Assembly (NCBI GenBank): GCA_945874515.1
Contig: CAMCHA010000024.1
Location: 1 to 12,180 of the forward strand
From: Asaia bogorensis
GTDB lineage: Bacteria; Pseudomonadota; Alphaproteobacteria; Acetobacterales; Acetobacteraceae
DNA: 12,180 nucleotides
Direction of reading: 5' to 3'
The position numbers and the translations under genes were made by a program. Position 1 is the stretch's first letter, and each line of letters begins with the position of its first letter. Positions 1 to 6,252 of this stretch are shown piece by piece. The notes beneath the pieces are model-generated. The model had not been told where the DNA came from, searched no databases, and saw only the letters and a list, made by a program, of their open reading frames with translations.

Positions 1-100
1 GCGTGGTGAAGGGGACATTCACACCGCGATCAATAAAAGTCACCGGTTCATAGAGATTTGGGCTTAGGTGATGAAGGTCGTATGCGGGTTTGGCGTTCAC
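1..100 (-). CDS. Fourth paralogue (copy D) of the large uncharacterised family, N-terminus only, cut by the window edge
   Basis: Reading leftward from a GTG at 98-100, the frame is open to the window edge (33 codons). It encodes a segment containing YEPVTFIDRGVNVPFTT. This lines up without gaps with FEPTSFRERGATIPFTT of copy B and FEPKSFRERGATVPFTT of copy C. The GTG start puts PFTT at residues 30-33, against 29-32 in B and C, which is why it was chosen over the open codons further upstream (the first in-frame stop is at 125-127). No ATG lies in this frame and no Shine-Dalgarno sequence precedes the GTG. The gene follows copy A on the same strand after a 178-base gap and continues outside the window. 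Family membership is seen directly in the match; function is unknown. It could instead be a truncated remnant, which only sequence to the left can settle. Confidence 0.75.
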   Translation of the reverse strand, partial: MNAKPAYDLHHLSPNLYEPVTFIDRGVNVPFTT

Positions 101-278
101 GAGGAGGAGTTTTGCATGAAGTTCTTAAAAATTCGGGAATGACCTGCTTACGTAGAACAATACGATTACGCACCATGATGTGGTGAAAAGATAACGACCC
201 AAATCACCGGACGCCGCGTCAGGGTCTATCTGCCGCTCAAGTGCGCAATGAAGCCGCTTATTCGCCTTAATTTTAAGG
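101..278. other. Intergenic spacer between copies A and D
   Basis: This 178-base stretch separates the stop of copy A from the proposed start of copy D and is visibly AT-richer than its flanks. Two small dyads are present. One is a six-base-arm inverted repeat (CCTTAA / TTAAGG, 265-278) directly after the copy A stop. The other is a five-base-arm dyad (CACCA / TGGTG, 171-185). Neither is followed by a T-run on the minus strand, so neither is a good terminator. No promoter with both convincing boxes was found, though by analogy with the spacers before B and C this is where a promoter for D would sit. Confidence 0.5.
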
Positions 279-2690
279 TCAAGAAATCTTCTCTCGCCCG
301 AGGAGAATTTCGCCAAGGCGCGCCAGATCCATCGCGGTGATCCCAAGCTGCGCCTTGATTTTTTCGGCAGCCGAAAATGCCCTGACCAGGCGTTGATGGG
401 TTTCCTCATAGGCAGGATCATTGCCGAAATGCCTTCCCAGGATTTCAAGGCGACGCGCTGCGCGCGCATGGATCTCAAGCATCAGGAAGCGATCATCAGA
501 ATAGGCTTCCGGGCTCGGCTCAAGGGCGGGCAGGATTTCTTCGTCAATGATTTCAAGGAGCATTTCACGACAATGCTCCTCAAGCCGCCAAAAAAAGGCT
601 GAAAGCTGTTGGCGCCGCCGCGGGATCTGGAAAAGCGGCGTAAGGGCCAATGCTTCCAGTGTCTTGCCGATTTCCTCCGCGCGGTTTGTCGCTTCGATCA
701 GATCCTGTTCTGTAAGCTTGGGCAACGCTGTTTCGATCCATTCTTCCAGGCTTTGGATCACTATTTCCGAAATACCGGGCGGCATACCTGAGGCAAGGGA
801 AGTGAAGGCCGCAGCATTTTCTGAGGAGAGAAGCAGGGTACGAAAGGCGGCGCGAAAAACATCTGGGCCGTCATTGGCTGGTCCGGTCAGAGCGCTACGG
901 AGCAGATCGGTTGAAACCGGCGCGGTTCCTTGGCGGAGGACTTCCCAAAGCGATCCCGCATGACGCCAAACGCCTGCTGCAAGGCGCATCATCGTGCGAA
1001 AATCTTCGGGCGTGAAACCTGCATCAGCCCACTGAGAGCCTGGGGTGATTTTTTCGCAAATTCGGGCTGCCGCTTCCCATATCAGGCGTCCATAATGCTC
1101 AACAACAGCTAGGTCTGAGAATAGCGCGTGGCGCGTTGCTTCATCGGCTTCGGTCAGATGACCGCCTGGTAGATCGCGCAGCAGCACAAAGATAGGTTTC
1201 AGCGCAGCGCGCGGGATCGTTGCCGGGTCTTGGCGCCAGGCAGCCCGATTCACCAATGCCCCTGAAAGCGGCAGGAAAAGGAGCCGCGTCATGGTCACCG
1301 GGCGTGGTGGACCAAGCCGCGCCAGCCTGGGGCGGATATTGGTTATTAGGTCGTCAAGCTTGGTTCTATCTGGCAGGCGATCAATCATGGCAATGATGCG
1401 AAGTACGTTTTCGTCACTGGTTCCGATCAGGTTTGCCGCCAGCCCACCAATTCCTTCGGCGGCCGCCGGCTTTTGGTTTTGAGCGCTGTCTTGCCTTTCA
1501 TGTGTGGGTGGTTTTTTCGTGCCTGTAGCGATGTATTTGGCGATCCGAACCCGCCCTTGCCTAGTTGCAGGCCGAAGGCCGGCTTCGGTCATGCGGTTTT
1601 CGTAATTCAGGGTAAAGCCGATCAGGCCTTCATTGCGTGCCGTTATTTCCAGATGACGCCCGGTGCGCCAATCTGCGCCTTGGGAGATCACGCGCGCGAG
1701 CCGGGGCGGTGCAGATTGTGCCTGATCCGAGGTGAACCAGTCATGAACCTCACGCGGGAGAGGCGGCACGAATAAGGCCAATTCCCAGATCGCTGTGTGG
1801 CGCAGTTCCGGCGCGGTGCGACGCCAGATAGCGACCAATACGCCCCAGCCATCCAGCAGCCATTCCGTTCGTCTGGCCCTTTCAAGGACTTTGGCTGCGT
1901 TGATCCTTGGCCGGGCAAGCAGATCCACCATATCGCCAAGGCGCGCTTCAAGTTCCGCGCAAGAAAGCTCCACATAATACAAAATTGTCTCGGTCGCGCT
2001 GATCAGGAAGCGGAGTGCTGGGGCTTCGCCATCCTTTTCGCCTTGTTCAAGGCAGACCCGAAATTCCCTGAGCATGGAAGCGATTTCATGCTTAAGGCGG
2101 ATCAGCGGCGCCATCTCGGGCGCCACCGAAGGGCCAAGGCAGGAAAGGCTCGCGGCAAGCGCGCGAAGTGATTTGATCAATCCGGGATCAAGTGTCTCAA
2201 GTATTTTTTGTGCTTTTGGCTGCTGTTGATCATCAGTGCGTTGATAGGAAGCGTGCAACAGGCTTGCGGGTGGTGCGCCAGCAAGCTGGGCTGCGAATTG
2301 CGCAAGCAGAACTTTCTCATTGTGCTGTTCTTCCGCCAGCGCTTTCTTTGCAGCGCTGGCGACGTTTCGCCCTGCCATGCCTTCGCTGGCCACCTTTAGC
2401 GCCTCACGGCGCATGAATGTTGGATAGAATTTTTCTAATTTCGAGAGAACATCCCACAATCGCAAATCGAACAGGGTGGGCGCACCAATATCGGGTAAGG
2501 CGCGCCATGGCACGACATAGCTGCCCTTTATCTGCGCAGGATTGACCAGGATGAGTTCGAAGCCGCGGCCATCTGCACCCTGGCGGATTCGCGCCCCTAA
2601 AAGCCTGTGGCTGGTGAAGGGCACGCTCGCGCCAAGTGATGCGAAAGAGGCTACTTCTTCGGAGGAAGGCTTGGATTCTTCAGTCGTCAT
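279..2690 (-). CDS. Large uncharacterised protein, divergent paralogue (copy A)
   Basis: This is a soluble, helix-rich protein of about 803 residues with no signal peptide, membrane span or catalytic motif that I recognise. Numbered from the TTG at 2702, it shares the landmarks of copies B and C in order: VPFTS (27-31), PTLFD (75-79), IWELALFVPPLPREV (305-319), DWRTG (344-348), ITARNEGLIGFTLNYENR (353-370), a charged, Pro/Lys/Gln-rich linker (about 380-425), RLLFLPLSGALV (473-484), WRHAGSLW (579-586), GPAND (607-611) and a C-terminal LARLGEILLG. It lacks the roughly 18-residue tail of B and C and is clearly more distant from them than they are from each other. The ATG at 2690 is preferred. 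An in-frame TTG at 2702 would add four residues and make the N-terminus nearly as long as in B and C. Neither start has a Shine-Dalgarno sequence, and the frame is open up to a stop at 2787-2789. Function unknown. Confidence 0.85.
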   Translation of the reverse strand: MTTEESKPSSEEVASFASLGASVPFTSHRLLGARIRQGADGRGFELILVNPAQIKGSYVVPWRALPDIGAPTLFDLRLWDVLSKLEKFYPTFMRREALKVASEGMAGRNVASAAKKALAEEQHNEKVLLAQFAAQLAGAPPASLLHASYQRTDDQQQPKAQKILETLDPGLIKSLRALAASLSCLGPSVAPEMAPLIRLKHEIASMLREFRVCLEQGEKDGEAPALRFLISATETILYYVELSCAELEARLGDMVDLLARPRINAAKVLERARRTEWLLDGWGVLVAIWRRTAPELRHTAIWELALFVPPLPREVHDWFTSDQAQSAPPRLARVISQGADWRTGRHLEITARNEGLIGFTLNYENRMTEAGLRPATRQGRVRIAKYIATGTKKPPTHERQDSAQNQKPAAAEGIGGLAANLIGTSDENVLRIIAMIDRLPDRTKLDDLITNIRPRLARLGPPRPVTMTRLLFLPLSGALVNRAAWRQDPATIPRAALKPIFVLLRDLPGGHLTEADEATRHALFSDLAVVEHYGRLIWEAAARICEKITPGSQWADAGFTPEDFRTMMRLAAGVWRHAGSLWEVLRQGTAPVSTDLLRSALTGPANDGPDVFRAAFRTLLLSSENAAAFTSLASGMPPGISEIVIQSLEEWIETALPKLTEQDLIEATNRAEEIGKTLEALALTPLFQIPRRRQQLSAFFWRLEEHCREMLLEIIDEEILPALEPSPEAYSDDRFLMLEIHARAARRLEILGRHFGNDPAYEETHQRLVRAFSAAEKIKAQLGITAMDLARLGEILLGREKIS

Positions 2691-2702
2691 GATTTCGGGC
2701 AA

Positions 2703-2847
2703 GCGCGATTTCGAATATGGCGCCGACGGGGGCGCGGGATTTTCTGTGGGCGCGCCAAACGGGCTAGTCCTTGCCTGGCGCGGTATTCAGCTAATGCGGG
2801 AGTGTGGCGGGCTTCCAATGGGGGCAGTGCCGGCCGTCGTTCTGCCA
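2703..2847. other. Spacer between copies B and A
   Basis: This 145-base GC-rich spacer lies between the stop of copy B and the start region of copy A. It shows no clear similarity to the spacers upstream of B and C and carries no dehydrogenase remnant, so A was not produced by the same duplication step as B. A six-base inverted repeat (GCGCCA 2752-2757 with TGGCGC 2776-2781) is present, but its 18-base loop and lack of a T-run make it a poor terminator. The copy A frame stays open across 2703-2786 and would encode a proline-rich stretch, but it holds no usable start codon. Confidence 0.5.
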
Positions 2848-5382
2848 TCACCGGTCTCTCAGCCCCAGGCGCCGTGCGCGAGAGAGGAACTGTTCAGCCG
2901 CTTCATGGCCGATCAGGATTTCCTCGATCCGTGCCACTTCCATGGCCGTCATCGCGGATCCAGCTTCCCCCTGCTGTGGCCTTTCCATCTTTGCGCGAAA
3001 TTCCTCCTGGAGTTCCTCATAGGGCTTCGGTGATCCGATGCGGCGGCCGGTATCTTCCAGGCTACGCGCTACCCTTGCCATACTCTCGATCTCTCCCATG
3101 GTTTCACTATCCTCGGATATCATTTCAAGTAATGCTTGAATTACGTGTATTGAAACAACTTCCCTGTAGCTTGTTCGGCAGAATTGATCGAGGTTACGCC
3201 GATGCGCAACAAGCACTTTTGCGTCTGTCTTGGCCGTAATGCGTGGCAAAGCTTCAAGCGCCGCAATCACAGCGCCGATTTCCTTGGCAAGGCGCGCGCT
3301 GGTCGCGAAATCATCCTCAGCCAATTCTGGCAGGGTGGCGCCAATCCAGTTGTTCAGCACACCCTCAACCACCGGAAGGGCTGGTGCCGGCAAGTCTTTT
3401 AATAAGGCAACAAAGTTCGAAGGGCGTTCGGCACGTTGCAGAAGAGTATCAAGGGCGGCAGCGAAGACCGGGTTTCCCTCATTTGCGGGACCGATCAATG
3501 CGGCACGTAAGGCTTCCGGCTGACAATCACCAACAACCTGTTGCATGCCATCCCATAGCGGCCCTGCATGACGCCACAAAGCACCCGCCAAAGAAATAAT
3601 GGCGTCGAAATCCGGCTCGGCCAATCCGGCGCGCGACCAGGCGGCATTATAGACAAGACGCGGTGCCACAGCGCCTGCTGCGTACCATAATTGGCGACCA
3701 GTCCGATCAATTAGCTTTTCGTCTTCAAGGTTACCACCGCGTAATTGCACCGATAACGTATCGATCTGGGGGCCCAGGACTTGGCTCAGCGACTCCAACA
3801 ATGGGCCGAGCGCCGTGCGTGGAATGCGACCTTCCGTCCGCCGCCATTGCAATGGATCCACCAGCGCTCCGCCAAGAGGCAAGAACAGCAATCGCATGAG
3901 GCTTGCGGGCCGTGGCGGGCGCAGGCGCCTCAATCGCCGCAGTGATGGCCCAAGAAGACGCGCGTGGATTTCAGGATTGGCGAGCTTATCCACCAGCGCC
4001 ACAATCTGGCTCAACGCCTTGTCAGACGCGGTTTCGATTTTGCCGCCCAGCGCACGGGTTTCCCCTAAAGCATTGGTCCTGCTTTCTTGTCTCGCAGGCT
4101 TGGCCTTTTCAACGCGTACTTCTTTCGAAACGGGCGCTTGGGCGTTCCCGGGGATGATCTCTCGATCTGAGGTTTCCGCTTGTTGAATTTTGCGTTCCAC
4201 GCTGGTCTTGCCGCGCGGCAAAACCATCGGGGAAATGCGGTTTTCGTAAGCAATGGAAAAACCGATCAGGTCTTCATTACGCGCGACCAGGTCCATCATG
4301 CTGCCACTACGCCAATCTGATTTGTCGCGCACAACTTGGGTAATCCGGCGCGGCATGTCCCGCCAATCGCTGACCTCGCCCAACCAAGCTTTCGCTTCAC
4401 GTGGCAGGATGGGCGCGATCAACGCGATTTCCCAAATGGAAGTCCGGCGCTGGTTTAGACTAGCGCCTTGCCATAGCGCCATTGGCGTCTTCCAGCCATC
4501 CAGGACCCAATCTGGGCCCCGGGCGCGTTCAACAATGCTGTACTTCTCCGCCTTCCATTTCGGCATTAGCAGGCCAAGATCAGAAATCAGTGCGTCGGTA
4601 TGGGCAAGGGCAACTTCAGCGCATTCCACGGTTTGGCGGGCGCTTGCCACAACAAAGTTTGCGGCCATGGCATGAGTAGCTTCCTGCTGCTGATCACCTG
4701 CCCAGTCAGTGATTTCATCTGCCATCCGATGAAGATCAGCCATCATTTGGCGCAGCCGCGCATCCTCACCTTCTATCTCCGGGGCGGCGCCACTTAGGGC
4801 TATGGCCAGTTCTTCGAGATGAGTCGTGAAGTCCGCGAGAGGAAGCCCGGCTATAGCCGCCGCGCGCCCTACAGCACGTTCGGCACGTTTCATGAACGCT
4901 GGTCCATCTCCATCATGAGCGCGACCCGCCGATTCGTTTGGCGTTTCAGTAGCGATGATGAGGCTTTCAAGCAGCATGGAGCGCATCAAACGCTGGCTAG
5001 TCTGTTCTCGGCGCAGGGCATCCTTGGCGGCAAGTGCAGCCTGGCGACCGGCAAGGCCTAGTGCTGCCAGCCTCTGCGCCTCATGGCGTATGCCGACCGG
5101 AGAAATGTCTTCGCTTTTGGCCAAGCTTTCCCATAAATGGCGGTCGAAGAGTGTTGGCGAACAGATATCCAACATGGAAGACCAAGGCAGAATTAGCACC
5201 CCCCGCCCACCCGAAGGATTGGAGACCACCATTTCGAAGCCGCGGCCAGACGCAGCGGCCCGGATACGCGCATTGAGCAACATAGGCGTCGTGAAAGGGA
5301 TCGTGGCGCCCCTTTCACGAAAACTCGTCGGCTCAAAGGAATCCGACCGAAAGCGGTCAAGATCGGTGAGAGAGTTAGACAT
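2848..5382 (-). CDS. Large uncharacterised protein, paralogue (copy B)
   Basis: This 844-residue protein aligns with copy C over its full length with no gap; my hand count gives 508 identities (about 60%). Shared blocks are the N-terminal RERGATIPFTTP (22-33), PTLFDRHLW (76-84), LAGRQ (110-114), PDWVLDGW (290-297), IWEIALIAPILPRE (316-329), KSDWRSG (354-360), LVARNE (365-370), ETRALGG (441-447), RLLFLPLGGALVDP (497-510), LWRHAGPLWDG (602-612), ALIGPANE (628-635), HRRNLDQFC (727-735) and KPYEEL (786-791). Residues 401-440 are almost unrelated to copy C. The pattern is a helical, cytoplasmic multi-domain protein with a flexible linker near the middle. No enzymatic motif, signal peptide or membrane helix is evident. 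The ATG start is supported by the MSN N-terminus shared with copy C, although no Shine-Dalgarno is visible. It lies 161 bases downstream of a broken dehydrogenase copy, mirroring the intact locus. Function unknown. Confidence 0.9.
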   Translation of the reverse strand: MSNSLTDLDRFRSDSFEPTSFRERGATIPFTTPMLLNARIRAAASGRGFEMVVSNPSGGRGVLILPWSSMLDICSPTLFDRHLWESLAKSEDISPVGIRHEAQRLAALGLAGRQAALAAKDALRREQTSQRLMRSMLLESLIIATETPNESAGRAHDGDGPAFMKRAERAVGRAAAIAGLPLADFTTHLEELAIALSGAAPEIEGEDARLRQMMADLHRMADEITDWAGDQQQEATHAMAANFVVASARQTVECAEVALAHTDALISDLGLLMPKWKAEKYSIVERARGPDWVLDGWKTPMALWQGASLNQRRTSIWEIALIAPILPREAKAWLGEVSDWRDMPRRITQVVRDKSDWRSGSMMDLVARNEDLIGFSIAYENRISPMVLPRGKTSVERKIQQAETSDREIIPGNAQAPVSKEVRVEKAKPARQESRTNALGETRALGGKIETASDKALSQIVALVDKLANPEIHARLLGPSLRRLRRLRPPRPASLMRLLFLPLGGALVDPLQWRRTEGRIPRTALGPLLESLSQVLGPQIDTLSVQLRGGNLEDEKLIDRTGRQLWYAAGAVAPRLVYNAAWSRAGLAEPDFDAIISLAGALWRHAGPLWDGMQQVVGDCQPEALRAALIGPANEGNPVFAAALDTLLQRAERPSNFVALLKDLPAPALPVVEGVLNNWIGATLPELAEDDFATSARLAKEIGAVIAALEALPRITAKTDAKVLVAHRRNLDQFCRTSYREVVSIHVIQALLEMISEDSETMGEIESMARVARSLEDTGRRIGSPKPYEELQEEFRAKMERPQQGEAGSAMTAMEVARIEEILIGHEAAEQFLSRARRLGLRDR

Positions 5383-5543
5383 TTGGAAAATTTATCAGAA
5401 GGACAGCGTAGTTGGAAAGGTTTCTCTTTGGGGTAGTGATCTAGGCTTTCTATTAGTAAAGAGATTAACGCCAAGAGTGAAATTGGTCCGGGTTACTTCA
5501 ACCCATCGGCGAAAATTCCCAAGGCACGAGAAGGCCGCCGTCA
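5383..5543. promoter_or_regulatory. Duplicated 5' spacer of copy B, likely promoter region
   Basis: This 161-base spacer corresponds to the 160-base spacer before copy C. The last 88 bases before each start codon align without gaps at two conserved spots: GAGATTAACG (5461-5470) against GACATTAACG (8866-8875), and TTTATCAGAA (5391-5400) against TCTAACAGAA (8796-8805), each at the same distance from the ATG. The rest has drifted. Shared ancestry is supported by position and length. That it carries a promoter is inferred, because no textbook -35/-10 pair stands out. Confidence 0.45.
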
Positions 5544-6110
5544 TCACACCACCCGATGCAAAAAGGCCCCGCACCGTTGAAGCCGCCGGCAATTCTCGGC
5601 CGCGATGCTGAAGGATCGGACAAAAGTCCCGGTGGAAAGCCAAGCAATATGCGGCGCCGGCACCACATTGGGCAGGCCAAGCAAAGGGTTGGCGGGGTCC
5701 AGCGGCTCCGAGGCAAAAACATCCAGCCCCCCCGCAGCCAAATGGCCCGATTGCAGCGCCGCCACAAGCGCTGCCTGGTCCAGCAACCCGCCCCGTGCCG
5801 TATTCACCAGCGCCGCTCCCGGCTTCATGTGTGCAATTGCCGCCTCACGGATCAGGCGCCGGTTTTCCTGCGTTTCGGGGATATGGAGGGACACCACATT
5901 GGCTTCCGCCCAAAGCGCCCCTAACGGGCGAAAGCTGCTGGTTATTTTGGGCCTCGGGGTGTGGGCGGTGTACAAAACCTCCTACCCCATGGCCTGCAAG
6001 ACGGGGGTGAGCAGCTTCTGCGCCACGGGGCAGGGGGGCAGGGACTAACCGCGCCCAGTGCGGGTCTCGGCATCGAAATAGGCAATATGGCGAAGGGCCA
6101 AACCATCAAT
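5544..6110 (-). pseudogene. Truncated, disrupted copy of the D-2-hydroxyacid dehydrogenase gene
   Basis: This is homologous to roughly codons 107-312 of the intact dehydrogenase at 8948-9886. The 5' third is absent. In the original frame there are TAG stops at 6045-6047 (in place of Trp128) and 5982-5984 (in place of Cys167). An in-frame deletion of 18 codons between them removes the dinucleotide-binding loop (about residues 139-156). A one-base deletion near 6100 is also likely. Downstream of the second stop, 143 codons stay open and are about 73% identical to the intact protein (105 of 143 by hand). They still hold the catalytic Arg (NTARGG), Glu (SEPLD) and His (APHIAW) positions. Without the substrate domain or the NAD(P) loop it cannot be an active dehydrogenase. 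It is best explained as the left-over edge of the duplication that produced copy B. Confidence 0.88.
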
Positions 6111-6252
6111 TCAAAGGCGTCAAATCAGACAAAAATTGCCAAATTTAGCACTGCCTGATGGCAGCTTCCCATGGCGTCCCTGTCAGGGGAAAATAGCAGG
6201 TTTGAATGTAGTGGAAATTGCTGAAAGCATCACGCATGGGTGGCTTCTCAAA
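6111..6252. other. Spacer behind copy C containing the duplication junction
   Basis: This 142-base spacer lies between the stop of copy C and the truncated 5' edge of the dehydrogenase remnant, so the join of the tandem duplication should be in or beside it. A CTGCC/GGCAG hairpin (6151-6164, four-base loop) is followed on the minus strand by a T-rich stretch (TTTTT, 6131-6135), but about 15 bases further on rather than immediately. It is therefore only a weak terminator candidate for copy C. No ORF, IS end or direct repeat flanking the junction was recognised. Confidence 0.4.

Larger units (their letters stand above)
2848..6110 (-). repeat. Tandem duplication unit, derived copy (broken dehydrogenase + spacer + copy B)
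   Basis: This block repeats, in the same order and orientation, the block at 6253-9568: dehydrogenase 3' part, a spacer of 161 against 160 bases, then an 844-codon paralogue. Identity is about 73% in the dehydrogenase part and about 60% at protein level in the large gene, so the duplication is old. The right boundary is fairly sharp near 6110, where dehydrogenase homology ends around its codon 107. The left boundary could not be placed, because the sequences downstream of B and of C no longer resemble each other. Confidence 0.8.

Noticed and set aside
71..142. Plus-strand mini-ORF (ATG at 71, second in-frame ATG at 116) with a strong GAGGAGGAG ahead of the second ATG
   Set aside because: It is antisense to the conserved N-terminus of copy D. 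The purine run is the complement of Leu codons just upstream of the D start, and the peptide resembles nothing I know.
265..278. Inverted repeat CCTTAA/TTAAGG just after the copy A stop as a terminator
   Set aside because: It is AT-rich with a two-base loop and no following T-run on the minus strand.
2752..2781. GCGCCA/TGGCGC inverted repeat between copies B and A
   Set aside because: Six-base arms with an 18-base loop are expected by chance in GC-rich DNA and no T-run follows.
5544..5975. A short functional dehydrogenase-like gene of 143 codons starting at an ATG
   Set aside because: It begins right after an in-frame TAG in a longer homologous stretch and lacks the cofactor loop and substrate domain. 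It is better described as part of a pseudogene.
6148..6166. Rho-independent terminator behind copy C
   Set aside because: The stem is only five base pairs and the T-run on the minus strand is about 15 bases away, so the arrangement is not a proper intrinsic terminator.
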